The notes: generated by a model not told the origin, from the letters alone. Positions 43,692-52,841 are shown, numbered from the stretch's first letter. The stretch: 64,000 bases of DNA from Gluconacetobacter tumulicola (GCF_014174215.1 NZ_JABEQL010000018.1:1-64000); one strand, 5' to 3'. Numbers and translations are program-made.

Positions 43692-44432
43692 ATGGATATT
43701 TCAGACGATAGATTCGCCCTATGGCTTGAACATGAAGAAGCCGCATGGCGTTCCTCGTTCCCCGGTCACGATTTCGGCGCTGTTGACGGCACATGGACCG
43801 AGGACGACTGGCAGGATGACGCCGAGTTCCTGGACCCGCCTCCCCGTACCTCGCCGCTAACAGAATATGAACGGGAGACGCTGGACAGCGAGCAACGCAA
43901 ATGCCGGTTTGCCGATGGCTCACCATCATCGACATGGGATGACCGTCAGTCGTCCCAGCCACATCCAGCCGCGAGCCGCCCGAGCCAGCCGACTGATAGG
44001 TTTACAATCATGGCCCCGCCAGGGTTCACCGTGCATACCCAGCGAACAGATGGCGGATTGATAATATCATTCCGTCCAGCCCTGCCAGCCCTGTCAGCAG
44101 CCCAGGCACCCCAGCCAGCCCCAATGGTTCTCCCAGGATGTGTGACCAGGAGCCGTCGCACCGTCTCTGGCACGGTCACGACCGTTCAGGCCACCACCCC
44201 CTCCAAATCGACGGAGAGGCCCCTTTCAGCACCGCAGGCCGTTTCCCAGGCTAATACCCAGGCAACCACCCCAAAGCCCGCAAATGGGCCTCAGAACGCA
44301 ATCCAGGGGCATCCAGGGGCCGAGGGATGGCATGTTCGGCCCGATGGCACGTGCGTGCGGACCAGGAAGCTGGGGGCCACGGCGCAGGCCGAAAAGGAGC
44401 GGCAAAGAGCATGGATGGCAGGGAGGGGGTGA
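43692..44432 (+). CDS. hypothetical proline-rich protein
   Basis: The 246-residue product starts MDISDDRFALWLEHEEAAWR (acidic, aromatic), then a long Ser/Thr/Pro/Gln-rich disordered middle, and ends with a basic helix (GATAQAEKERQRAWMAGRG). There is no recognised domain. GGAG lies about 9 bases upstream of the ATG and it has one of the shared promoters. It converges on the integrase gene with a 14-base gap. A regulatory or scaffolding role in the element is possible but cannot be shown. Confidence 0.6.
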   Translation: MDISDDRFALWLEHEEAAWRSSFPGHDFGAVDGTWTEDDWQDDAEFLDPPPRTSPLTEYERETLDSEQRKCRFADGSPSSTWDDRQSSQPHPAASRPSQPTDRFTIMAPPGFTVHTQRTDGGLIISFRPALPALSAAQAPQPAPMVLPGCVTRSRRTVSGTVTTVQATTPSKSTERPLSAPQAVSQANTQATTPKPANGPQNAIQGHPGAEGWHVRPDGTCVRTRKLGATAQAEKERQRAWMAGRG

Positions 44433-44446
44433 CCTCCCCTAGCAGG

Positions 44447-45589
44447 TCACATCCCCTCATCATCGTATGCGATACCCAGGAGCCGTTCCTGTGCCTCGGC
44501 AGCCAGGGCCAAATCTTCAATAACCGGCTGGTAGTATCGATTGAGAGATTTCAAATCACGATGCCCTGTGACTCGGCATAAATCCAATGGATTTGTAAAC
44601 AACTTCGCAAGCCTACTTGTTGCCTCATGCCGCAGGTCATGAAGCCGAAGATTCGTTAGTTCGGCTCGACGACAATTCCGGGTAAATCGCATGGACAACG
44701 CATCTTCGTTACCCACATCGAATATCAAGTCACTGGCCCTGGGTGGCTTCTCATATTGGGACAATTTTTCCAGCAGCAATCTCCGGGCTCCTGGCATCAA
44801 AGGACGACGTTCCGGCCCCTGGACGGTGGATTTATACATCATCTTTGTCTGATAAAGCGTGATGACCCGCCGCTCTATATCCACGTCACACCATCTCAAG
44901 GATATGGCTTCCCCCCGGCGAGTGCCTTGCTCAATCTGCCAGCGAGCAAACCAGATATCGTCAGCCACCGAGGAACGGGACATGGCAACCAGGAGCCGTT
45001 CATATTCACCTGCCTGGATATCATTTCCGCCGTCATCTTCACCGGCACCAGCCAGCCGCCTGTCCCGCTTCTTGTCGGCCCCAGCAGGTCGTTTAACCAC
45101 GCGACCTGATGCGTAATTGACAGTTTTCACATCCCATTCTGATATGGCATGATTCACTGCACTAGCTAGTATAGTAAGCCGTTTGACAACAGTTCCACCG
45201 GAAAATCCTGTGGCAAGCATCCGGTCACGGAACCCCCGGACATCAGCAGCCGACCACTTCCCCAGGGACACCCCCGCAATGGCATCGTCCAGGATAGGCG
45301 GCAGGTGGCCTTCACGGTCGGCCTTGCGGTTCGCCATCCGCTCATCGCGATACCGTTCCAGCAGTTCACGAATGGTCATCGTGTCCGCCTGGGTCGGCTC
45401 CCGGAACAGGCCCAGATGCTTCTCAGCAGTCTTTTCCCCGAGCCAGCGCCGAGCCAAAGCCGCCGTGGCGAACGTCTGAATGACCCTCTTTCCATCAATC
45501 AGTTTGCGGGCCTGATACTGTCCGGGCTTTCGCAGATAGACCCCTTTGGGAAGCGCCTTGCCGGTCGCCGGGTCGATTTTATCTGCCAT
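44447..45589 (-). CDS. int: tyrosine integrase of the tRNA-Glu element
   Basis: A 380-residue phage-type integrase. It has an N-terminal arm-binding region (GVYLRKPGQYQARKLIDGKR), a SAM-like core-binding domain, and the catalytic domain with Arg in EQGTRRGEAISLRW, the box II HDLRHEATSRL, GHRDLKSLNRYYQP with His and the nucleophile Tyr. It recombines the 48-bp att sequence for insertion and excision. The gene is next to attR with its start facing the tRNA. ATG 45589 is chosen because the longer start at 45640 runs through the TTGGCGCG repeat, a likely binding site. Confidence 0.93.
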   Translation of the reverse strand: MADKIDPATGKALPKGVYLRKPGQYQARKLIDGKRVIQTFATAALARRWLGEKTAEKHLGLFREPTQADTMTIRELLERYRDERMANRKADREGHLPPILDDAIAGVSLGKWSAADVRGFRDRMLATGFSGGTVVKRLTILASAVNHAISEWDVKTVNYASGRVVKRPAGADKKRDRRLAGAGEDDGGNDIQAGEYERLLVAMSRSSVADDIWFARWQIEQGTRRGEAISLRWCDVDIERRVITLYQTKMMYKSTVQGPERRPLMPGARRLLLEKLSQYEKPPRASDLIFDVGNEDALSMRFTRNCRRAELTNLRLHDLRHEATSRLAKLFTNPLDLCRVTGHRDLKSLNRYYQPVIEDLALAAEAQERLLGIAYDDEGM

Positions 45590-45601
45590 GGTGGTTCCCC
45601 C

Positions 45602-45622
45602 AATTGGCGCGAGATTGGCGCG
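45602..45622. repeat. TTGGCGCG repeat at the attR side
   Basis: AATTGGCGCGA followed by GATTGGCGCGC, one mismatch from the sequence at 26679-26700 beside attL. It is located just upstream of the integrase start, so it may be an integrase arm site and an operator of int. Confidence 0.5.
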
Positions 45623-45690
45623 CATTCTGCGCATGTGCAATCATCGGATTGGGGATTTCAGCGTAAACCCTTGATTTTCCAAGGGTTTTT

Positions 45691-45738
45691 ATGGCGTCCC
45701 ATAGGGGATTCGAACCCCTGTTGCCGCCGTGAGAGGGC
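45691..45738. repeat. attR: 48-bp repeat within the intact tRNA-Glu
   Basis: Identical to 26527-26574. It covers the tRNA from its CCA end to the anticodon loop, the usual crossover segment for integrases that target tRNA genes. Confidence 0.92.
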
Positions 45739-45767
45739 GGTGTCCTAGGCCTCTAGACGAATGGGAC
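45692..45767 (-). tRNA. tRNA-Glu (anticodon CTC)
   Basis: The minus strand gives GTCCCAT at the acceptor paired with ATGGGAC, a D-arm, an anticodon stem CCGCC/GGCGG around loop CTCTCAC (anticodon CTC, Glu), the T-arm GTTCGAAT and an encoded CCA. The element reconstitutes its 3' half, so the tRNA stays functional after integration. Confidence 0.95.
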
Positions 45768-45855
45768 ATCTGGCTTGGCGCGGTTCGTATCCCGATGGCG
45801 CGGAGCGGTCAAGCCCCGTCCGCGCGATAATGACATTTTCTTTGCGCCATCGCCC

Positions 45856-47700
45856 TCAGTTCGCCACCGCCACATCGCGGATGAAGAAGCTGGCATCGGT
45901 GCGGCCATTCCAGTTTTCCGCACGCAGCCAGCCCGCCAGATGCAGCGGCGGGGCATTGCGGTCTTCCAGCATCGCGGCGGCGGGATGGTCGTCGGCGCGG
46001 AACAGCAGCGCCTTCAGCCGCGGGCCGCCGCCCTCGCCTTCCACCAGCACCCGCAGCGTGCCGCCTTCGCGGCCGATCCGGTCGGCGCGCACCACCCGCA
46101 CGCGCGGAATGGCCAGCACCGGCTCGTCATTGCCCGCACCGAACGGCGCCATGCGGCCGATATCGGTCGCCAGTTCCACCGTCGCGCCGGCCACATGCAC
46201 CACGCCTTCGATCAGCACATCCACCGCATCCGGCAGAGCCCGCGCATCGCGCAGGCGCTCGTTCAGGAAATCGTGCAACGCCGGCACCCCGCCCGCAGGC
46301 AGCGAGAACCCCGCCGCCATCGCATGGCCCCCACCGGTGGTCAGCAATCCCATCTGGTGCGCCGCGATGATCGCCGCCCCCAGATCGATATCGGCAACCG
46401 AACGGCCCGATCCCTTGACCGTCCCGTCCTCCAGTTCCGCCCCCACCAGCACCGGGCGGTTGAACCGTTCCTTGATCCGGCCGGCGACAATACCCACCAC
46501 GCCTGGGTGCCAATCCCGCCCCGACAGCACCAGCACCGCGTGCCCGGCCTCGCGCTGGGCCGCCGCCTCTTCCATCGCGCGATCCAGGATCGTGCTCTCC
46601 ACCGTCTGGCGGCGCCGATTCACCGCATCCAGCCGTTCGGCCAGCCGACGAGCCTCGGCAGCATCGTCACACAGCAGCAGATCCAGCCCCAGCCCGGATT
46701 CGGCAATCCGCCCGCCCGCATTGATGCGTGGCCCCAGCGCGAAGCCGCAGGTGAAGGCCGAGAGCGGGTCGCGCGCGCCCGCAACCTCCAGCAGCGCCTC
46801 CAGCCCGATGCGCCGCCGCCGTGCCAGCATCTTCAGCCCCTGCGTCACCAGCGCCCGATTCAGCCCGGTCAGCGGCATGACATCGCACACGGTCGCCAGC
46901 GCCACGATATCGAGGAACGCCATCAGATCCGGCTCGGGCCGACCGGCAAACCATCCCGCCCGACGCAGCGCCCGCACGGTCGCCACCGCCGTCAGGAATG
47001 CCACCCCCGCCGCGCACAGGCCCCGCTGGCCGGACAGGCAGTCCGGACGGTTGGGATTGACGGTGGCCAACACGGAAGGCGGCGGCCCCTCGGCCTTGTG
47101 ATGGTCCAGCACCACAATGTCGGCCCGCCCGGCCAGCGTCGCCAGCACGTCGCCCGCCGCCGTGCCGCAATCGACACAAACCACCAGCGTCGCCCCCCGC
47201 GTCACCAGCGCGTCCAGCGCCGGGGCGTTGGGGCCATAGCCCTCGGTCATCCGGTCGGGCACATGGGTCATCACCGGGCAGCCCAACTGGCGCAGCAATC
47301 CGGTGACCAACGCGGCGGCACAGGCGCCATCCACGTCGTAATCACCGAACACGGCCACCGTCTCGCCCCGGCGCACCGCCTCGGCCAGCCGGTCGGCCGC
47401 CACATCCATGTCCTGCAATGCCGAGGGATCGGGCATCAGCGCCCGCAGCGTCGGGTCCAGGAAGGTCGCGGCGGTGCCGCCATCCAGCCCACGCGCCGCC
47501 AGCATCTGCCCGACCAGTTCGGACACGCCCGCCTGCTGCGCGATCATCAGCCCGATCCGCCCGCCGGCATCGGCCAGGCGGGAATCCCGCCACAGCCAGC
47601 GCCGGCCCCCCAGGCTGGACCGCACCCCCAGCACCACCGCCCCCTCAACCGGGTCGGAAGGCGCCATCAGCAGCCCGTCAGCCACAACCGAAGGCGACAT
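45856..47700 (-). CDS. recJ: single-stranded-DNA exonuclease RecJ
   Basis: A 614-residue DHH-family 5'-3' exonuclease for recombination and mismatch repair. Motifs: FGDYDVDGACAAALV (Asp-rich motif I), VVCVDCGTAA, the DHH motif in VVLDHHKAEGPPP, and the DHHA1 signature TTGGGHAMAAGFSL in the C-terminal half, followed by an OB-like end. Length is close to typical alphaproteobacterial RecJ. The stop is 6 bases from glpX on the same strand, so they are likely co-transcribed with glpX first. Confidence 0.95.
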   Translation of the reverse strand: MSPSVVADGLLMAPSDPVEGAVVLGVRSSLGGRRWLWRDSRLADAGGRIGLMIAQQAGVSELVGQMLAARGLDGGTAATFLDPTLRALMPDPSALQDMDVAADRLAEAVRRGETVAVFGDYDVDGACAAALVTGLLRQLGCPVMTHVPDRMTEGYGPNAPALDALVTRGATLVVCVDCGTAAGDVLATLAGRADIVVLDHHKAEGPPPSVLATVNPNRPDCLSGQRGLCAAGVAFLTAVATVRALRRAGWFAGRPEPDLMAFLDIVALATVCDVMPLTGLNRALVTQGLKMLARRRRIGLEALLEVAGARDPLSAFTCGFALGPRINAGGRIAESGLGLDLLLCDDAAEARRLAERLDAVNRRRQTVESTILDRAMEEAAAQREAGHAVLVLSGRDWHPGVVGIVAGRIKERFNRPVLVGAELEDGTVKGSGRSVADIDLGAAIIAAHQMGLLTTGGGHAMAAGFSLPAGGVPALHDFLNERLRDARALPDAVDVLIEGVVHVAGATVELATDIGRMAPFGAGNDEPVLAIPRVRVVRADRIGREGGTLRVLVEGEGGGPRLKALLFRADDHPAAAMLEDRNAPPLHLAGWLRAENWNGRTDASFFIRDVAVAN

Positions 47701-47706
47701 AGGCCG

Positions 47707-48702
47707 TCAGTATGCCGGCCAGGTCTTGGTGGTGAAATCGTGATGCGCCTCGACAAAACGCACCGTGCCGGATTTCGAGCGCATGACGATCGAATGGGTC
47801 ACGGCGCGCCGGCCATCGCGGCGAATGCCGCGCAACAGCGGGCCGGTGGTGACGCCGGAGGCCGAAAACAGGACATCGCCTTTCGCCATGTCAAACAGAC
47901 CCAGCTTGCGCGACGGGTCCTTGCCCGGATTCATCTCCCGCGCGCGGCGAAGCTGCTCGTCATCCTCGAACAGCAGGCGGGCCTGCATCTGGCCGCGCAC
48001 GCAGCGCACGGCGGCAGCGGCCAGCACACCCTCGGGCGCCCCGCCAGAACCGGCATAGATATCCACCTCGCCGTCCGGCAGGCAGGCGGCAATGGCGGCG
48101 GCCACGTCGCCGTCGCTCAGCAGCATCACCCGCGCCCCGGCCTCACGCGTCTTGGCGATCAGTTCCTCATGCCGCTCGCGCTCCAGCGCGCACAGCGTCA
48201 GCTCGCTGATATCCTTGCGCTTGGCCCGCGCCAGCTCGCGCAGATTGGCGGCAATGCTGGCATCCAGATCCACCACGCCTTCCGGCAGGTCGGGGCCGAC
48301 CACGATCTTGTCCATGTACACATCGGGCGCATGCAGGAAATTGCCCGCCTCGGCCAGCGCCACCACCGTCAGCGCGTTGGGCATGTTCTTGGCGCACAGA
48401 TTGGTGCCTTCCAGCGGGTCCACGGCGATATCCATCGCCGGACCGCCGGCCCCCACCTTTTCGCCGATGAACAGCATCGGCGCCTCGTCCATCTCACCCT
48501 CGCCGATCACCACCGTGCCGTCGATCGCCACGGTATCGAACGCCAGACGCATCGCCTCCACGGCGGCGCCGTCGGCCTCGTTCTTCTGGCCGCGACCAGT
48601 CCAGTGCGACGCGGCCACCGCCGCCGCCTCGGTCACGCGGACCAGTTCCAGAGCCAGGTTGCGGTCGGTGACCTGGTAGGCGGCAGTGGGTGTGGACGTC
48701 AT
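47707..48702 (-). CDS. glpX: class II fructose-1,6-bisphosphatase
   Basis: The 331-residue protein matches GlpX: GRGQKNEADGAAVEAMR, VVIGEGEMDEAPMLFIGEKVG (metal site), DPLEGTNLCAKN (phosphatase DPxxGT motif), YAGSGGAPEGVLAAAA and TGVTTGPLLRG-like end. It hydrolyses fructose-1,6-bisphosphate in gluconeogenesis. The ATG at 48702 has AAGGA upstream. Homoserine dehydrogenase precedes it and recJ follows, a common alphaproteobacterial order. Confidence 0.94.
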   Translation of the reverse strand: MTSTPTAAYQVTDRNLALELVRVTEAAAVAASHWTGRGQKNEADGAAVEAMRLAFDTVAIDGTVVIGEGEMDEAPMLFIGEKVGAGGPAMDIAVDPLEGTNLCAKNMPNALTVVALAEAGNFLHAPDVYMDKIVVGPDLPEGVVDLDASIAANLRELARAKRKDISELTLCALERERHEELIAKTREAGARVMLLSDGDVAAAIAACLPDGEVDIYAGSGGAPEGVLAAAAVRCVRGQMQARLLFEDDEQLRRAREMNPGKDPSRKLGLFDMAKGDVLFSASGVTTGPLLRGIRRDGRRAVTHSIVMRSKSGTVRFVEAHHDFTTKTWPAY

Positions 48703-48769
48703 CACTCTGTTCCTTAGCTGTCTGGGCCGGTTCTCGTCGCCGGCCTGTTGGACGGGGCCGTCAGGATAG

Positions 48770-50125
48770 TCAGCCGGCCTCGATACGAATCATCGCCGGC
48801 TCGCCGATCACAGCCGGCAGGGCCGCGATCCGGGCCAATGCCGCCATCATGGCGGATTCCTGTGTCCGATGCGTGACCAGCACCAGCGGCACGGACGGTT
48901 CGTCCGCGCCACCACTATCGTCGGCGGCGCGCCCATGTTGCAACATGCTGCGCAAGGACACGCCATGGTCGCGCAGAACGGCCGTCACGTCGGCGATCAC
49001 ACCGGGCCGGTCGTGCACCTGCAGGCGGAGGTAATATTCCTCGTGGAAGGCAGTGCGCGGCAGGGCTTCCACCTGCGTCAGCCCGTCCGTGCTGCGGCCC
49101 CACACCGGCACCGCATTGCCGCGCGCGATGTCGATCAGGTCGGCGGCAACGGCGGTGGCAGTCGGCCCCTCGCCCGCGCCGCGCCCTTCCAGCATCAGCC
49201 GGCCGACGAACGCCCCCTCGACCAGTACGGCATTGAACACCCCGTCCACCTGCGCGATCGGCATCTTCTCCGGCACCAGGCAGGGATGAACACGGGCCTC
49301 GATCCCATCCTCCCGCCGGCGAGCCAGACCCAGCAGCTTGATGCGATAACCCAGCGTCTGGGCGAAGGCGAGGTCCAGCGCGTCGATGCCGCGAATCCCC
49401 TCGACATGCACCGAGGAAAACGCCACCGGCCGGCCGAATGCCAGCCCGGCCAGGATCGCCAGCTTGTGCGCCGCGTCGATCCCATCCACATCGGTCGAAG
49501 GATCAGCCTCGGCATAACCCAGCGCCTGCGCCTCGGCCAGCACGTCGGCAAAGGCACGGCCGCTCTCTCGCATCGCGGTCATGATGTAGTTGCAGGTACC
49601 GTTCAGGATGCCGCCCACCCGGTTCAACCGGTCGGCGGCCAGCCCCTCGCGCACCGTCTTGATGGCAGGAATGCCGCCCGCCACCGCGGCCTCGAACATC
49701 AAGGGCACGCCCGCCTGTTCGGCCAGCGCAGCCAGTTCGGCGCCATGCACCGCGATCAACGCCTTGTTGGCGGTCACGACCGGCCGGCCGGCCCGCAGCG
49801 CTTCCGTCACCAGCCGGCGGGCAATGCCCTCCGCACCGCCGATCAGTTCGACCACCACGTCCACGTCCGGGTCGTGCGCCAGCGCCAGCGCATCGTCATG
49901 CCAGGTCACGCCGTCCAGATCGATGCCCCGGTCGCGGGTGCGGTCGCGCGCGGCCACGGAAGTCACCACCACCGGCCGCCCGGCCCGAGCCCCGACGATG
50001 GCCGCATTGCCGCGCAACAGCTTGACCAGCCCGGCCCCGACCGTCCCCAGCCCCGCGATGCCGATCCGCAATGGCGCCGCCCCCGTTCCGCCCGCCTGTC
50101 CGCCCGTGCCACCCGTACCCATCAT
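48770..50125 (-). CDS. hom: homoserine dehydrogenase
   Basis: A 451-residue enzyme of threonine/methionine biosynthesis. The NAD(P)-binding start is LRIGIAGLGTVGAGLVKLL. ANKALIAVHGAELAALAE, GGIPAIKTVREGL and ILNGTCNYIMTAM are family motifs, with substrate residues in YAEADPSTDVDGIDAAHKL. A C-terminal ACT domain (LRLQVHDRPGVIADVTAVL) indicates feedback control, typically by threonine. ATG 50125 gives a short Gly-rich leader; GTG 50137 with AGGA upstream and a TTG at 50170 are alternatives. It is downstream of the aminotransferase gene in one direction. Confidence 0.94.
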   Translation of the reverse strand: MMGTGGTGGQAGGTGAAPLRIGIAGLGTVGAGLVKLLRGNAAIVGARAGRPVVVTSVAARDRTRDRGIDLDGVTWHDDALALAHDPDVDVVVELIGGAEGIARRLVTEALRAGRPVVTANKALIAVHGAELAALAEQAGVPLMFEAAVAGGIPAIKTVREGLAADRLNRVGGILNGTCNYIMTAMRESGRAFADVLAEAQALGYAEADPSTDVDGIDAAHKLAILAGLAFGRPVAFSSVHVEGIRGIDALDLAFAQTLGYRIKLLGLARRREDGIEARVHPCLVPEKMPIAQVDGVFNAVLVEGAFVGRLMLEGRGAGEGPTATAVAADLIDIARGNAVPVWGRSTDGLTQVEALPRTAFHEEYYLRLQVHDRPGVIADVTAVLRDHGVSLRSMLQHGRAADDSGGADEPSVPLVLVTHRTQESAMMAALARIAALPAVIGEPAMIRIEAG

Positions 50126-50251
50126 CCGTCCGGTCACCTGATATCCTGTCGTCGTTCCTGAATTCAGCAATCAGCCGAACGCGGCGCCCACCGCGCCGCG
50201 TCCGGGTCAAAATCGGCCGGGGCCGCCCAGCGGGCGCCCCCGGCGGCAGGG

Positions 50252-51514
50252 TTAAATCACCGGCGCCGCATCGGCAGCCAGGTCCACATCCTTCCCCACC
50301 CGGCGGCCGGACGCGGCCAGATCGGGCAGATTGACGCCGTGGCGGCCCATGAACTGCCGGATCGCCCGCGTCGCCTGGCGCAGGCGCTGGGTGTTCTCCA
50401 CCAGCCCGATCCGCACGAAACCCTCGCCATACTCGCCAAAGCCCAGCCCCGGCGCCACCGCCACCCCGGCTTCCTTCAGCAGCAGCTTGGAAAAGTCGAC
50501 GCTGCCCATCTCGCGGAACGCAGCCGGCAGCGGCGCCCAGGCGAACATCGACCCTTCCGGCGACGGCACGTCCCACCCCGCCGCATGCAGGCCGCGGATC
50601 AGCACGTCGCGCCGGTCGCGATAGAGCGTGCGCATCTCGGCCACGCAATCCTGCGGGCCGCTCAGGGCCGCCACCGCCGCCACCTGAATGGGGGTGAAGG
50701 CCCCGTAATCCAGATAGGATTTGATCCGTGTCAGCGCATTGATCAGGCGCGGATTGCCGGCGGCGAAGCCCATGCGCCAGCCGGCCATGGAATAGGTCTT
50801 GGACAGCGAGGTGAACTCGACCGCGATCTCCTTCGCCCCCGGTACCTGCAGGATCGAGGGCGGCACCCTGTCGCCGAAATAGATCTCGGCATAGGCGAGG
50901 TCCGACATGATCCAGATCTCATGCCGGCGGGCAAAGGCCACCAACTCGCGATAGAAATCCAGATCCGCGACATAGGCCGTGGGGTTGGAGGGAAAATTGA
51001 CGATCAGCGCCGTCGGCTTGGGCACCGAATGGCGCACCGCGCGATCCAGCGCGCGCAGCATCTCCTCGTCCGGCGTCGCCGGGATCGAGCGCACCGAGGC
51101 CCCGGCAATGATGAAGCCGAACTGGTGGATCGGATAGGACGGGTTGGGCACCAGGATGGTGTCACCCGGGCTCGTGATGGCGGCGGCCAGGTTGGCCAGC
51201 CCTTCCTTCGATCCCAGGGTGGCGATCACCTCGGTCTCCGGATCCAGCGTCACGCCGAAACGGCGGTCGTAATAGCCCGCCAGCGCCCGGCGCAGGCCGG
51301 GAATGCCCTTGCTGACCGAATAGCCATGCGCGCGCGGGTCGGCCACGGTCTCCACCAGCTTCTGCACGATATGCGGCGGGGTGGGGCTGTCGGGATTGCC
51401 CATGCCCAGATCGATAATGTCCTCGCCCCTAGCTCGGGCCGCGGCCTTGGCCTTGTTCACCTCGGCGAACACATAGGGCGGCAGCCGGCGGATGCGATGG
51501 AATTCTTCTGTCAT
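50252..51514 (-). CDS. class I aminotransferase (AlaC / LL-diaminopimelate aminotransferase type)
   Basis: A 420-residue PLP-dependent fold-type I aminotransferase: RLPPYVFAEVNKAKAAARA, DLGMGNPDSPTPPHIV, VPNPSYPIHQFG, IVNFPSNPTA, and the PLP Lys in TSLSKTYSMAGWRMGFAAGN. The sequence is of the group annotated as LL-diaminopimelate aminotransferase or alanine-synthesising AlaC; the motifs do not decide between them. Next to hom, a link with aspartate-family amino acids is reasonable. The start at 51514 is preceded by a 170-base leader with a strong stem-loop. Confidence 0.88.
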   Translation of the reverse strand: MTEEFHRIRRLPPYVFAEVNKAKAAARARGEDIIDLGMGNPDSPTPPHIVQKLVETVADPRAHGYSVSKGIPGLRRALAGYYDRRFGVTLDPETEVIATLGSKEGLANLAAAITSPGDTILVPNPSYPIHQFGFIIAGASVRSIPATPDEEMLRALDRAVRHSVPKPTALIVNFPSNPTAYVADLDFYRELVAFARRHEIWIMSDLAYAEIYFGDRVPPSILQVPGAKEIAVEFTSLSKTYSMAGWRMGFAAGNPRLINALTRIKSYLDYGAFTPIQVAAVAALSGPQDCVAEMRTLYRDRRDVLIRGLHAAGWDVPSPEGSMFAWAPLPAAFREMGSVDFSKLLLKEAGVAVAPGLGFGEYGEGFVRIGLVENTQRLRQATRAIRQFMGRHGVNLPDLAASGRRVGKDVDLAADAAPVI

Positions 51515-51605
51515 GGGTTGGCTCGTTGAGACTGTTTGCCCGGGACCCAGCGCCCCGGACAAGGTTCAGGATGGCCGTTTCGCACCGCTCTTCCGGCGGC
51601 ATGTC

Positions 51606-51636
51606 GCGACTGGCGGGATGTTTCCCCACCAGTCGC
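51606..51636 (-). promoter_or_regulatory. 12-bp stem-loop in the aminotransferase leader
   Basis: On the minus strand GCGACTGGTGGG pairs with CCCGCCAGTCGC (one G-T pair) around a 7-base loop, about 90 bases before the start codon. A smaller stem with a GGAAGAG-type loop follows. No T-run follows, so it is an RNA leader element or an mRNA stabiliser rather than a terminator. I cannot assign a riboswitch class. Confidence 0.45.
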
Positions 51637-51681
51637 GGATATTAGCGACGCCCGCGCCCGACAGGCAACCGCGCCGCACGC

Positions 51682-52692
51682 CTACTCCGCCGTGCTGATG
51701 CGCACCCCGTCGCCAAACGGATGGGCGCGCAGGTGGATCGCCTTCGCCGGCACCCCATCGGCCACCAGACGGTCGGCCACCGCACGGGCGCGCAGCAGGG
51801 CCAGCGCCATCGCTCGCGCCTGCTCTGTCGAATCGGTCGACGCGGCCTCGCCATAGCCATGGACGAACAGCGGGCCACCGGGCGTATGGCGCACCACACT
51901 GTCGATGTCCTTCTCCTGCCCCGCCACCGGGTGGTCGTTGCCGACCGGGAAGAGAATGCGCGTTCCCCCCGGGTCCGACAGGATATAATCCGGGCGGCCC
52001 ACCGCAACGGCGGCCTCGCTCGGCACCGCGAAACCGGGCAGTTCCGGCGCCGTCGGCGGCCCGGCGGGAATCTCGGGCGGCGGCACCGATGCCGCCGGCG
52101 CCTTGCCGCCCACGCCGCCGACATCCGCGCCAACCTCGGGCATCGCCACCAGCGGCCCGCCACCGTTATCGCCCGCATCGCCATGGGCCGAAGACGTTTT
52201 CGGGGCGGGTTGGGATGCCACGGGCGGCGGCGGGGGCGCCTCCGCCGCGTCCAGCGTCGCCGAAGGCGTGGCCTCGGTCGTCGCCGGAGCGGCCGGCGTG
52301 GAAGGACGCGCCGGCGCGGCGTTCACAGGCGGGGCCGTATTCGTCAGCGGCCCGACCTCCGCCGCCATCCGGTGCGCCAGGTTGCGCTGTTCGATCAGGG
52401 ATTCGGTCACATCCTGCCGCCGCTCGGCCGATGGGAGGACGGGAGGCGTGGTCGGGGTCAGCCCCACAGCGGGATAGGGGTCGTGCGCGCCCGGCGGAGG
52501 CGGTCGCTGCTGGGCGATGACGCCGCCCTGATACTGATGCCACCAGTCCACCGTGGTATCGATGGCATCGCGATGGGCACACCCGCCCAGGGACAGCACC
52601 CCCGCCAGCAGCGCGCCCATGGCCGCCCCCCGGTGGCCCGTCGGGCGGGCCAAAGCCGAACGGTCTCTTGGCAGCGGCGCTTTCATACCCAT
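51682..52692 (-). CDS. OmpA-like lipoprotein
   Basis: A 336-residue envelope protein: a signal segment MGALLAGVLSLGGC with a lipobox Cys at about 38, a long Pro/Ala-rich disordered region (about 95-220), and a C-terminal OmpA-like domain that should bind peptidoglycan (ILFPVGNDHPVAGQEKDID, VHGYGEAASTDSTEQARAMALALLRARAVADRL). It probably links the outer membrane to the wall. GGAGAG lies just before the ATG. It is divergent from clpP. Confidence 0.72.
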   Translation of the reverse strand: MGMKAPLPRDRSALARPTGHRGAAMGALLAGVLSLGGCAHRDAIDTTVDWWHQYQGGVIAQQRPPPPGAHDPYPAVGLTPTTPPVLPSAERRQDVTESLIEQRNLAHRMAAEVGPLTNTAPPVNAAPARPSTPAAPATTEATPSATLDAAEAPPPPPVASQPAPKTSSAHGDAGDNGGGPLVAMPEVGADVGGVGGKAPAASVPPPEIPAGPPTAPELPGFAVPSEAAVAVGRPDYILSDPGGTRILFPVGNDHPVAGQEKDIDSVVRHTPGGPLFVHGYGEAASTDSTEQARAMALALLRARAVADRLVADGVPAKAIHLRAHPFGDGVRISTAE

Positions 52693-52841
52693 CTTCTCTC
52701 CGTGACCAGCGTCTGGCTGTCTGCCCTCCCTTACTAGCCCGGCCCCGGGCCTTTGAGCTAGAGAGCCGCGCCGCCGGTTCGCAGCGGGCGTGGCACAGGA
52801 CGGGTCTTGGCACCGGGCCGAAGGGGGCGCAGGATAGAGCG

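Noticed and set aside
45761-48717. Very long plus-strand frames opposite recJ and glpX
   Set aside because: Arg/His/Pro-rich mirror frames of GC-rich genes; the minus-strand products have complete catalytic motifs.
51606-51636. Possible SAM-II (metA-type) riboswitch
   Set aside because: The stem-loop is real but the conserved SAM-II core and pseudoknot sequences are not visible; left as an unnamed structured leader.
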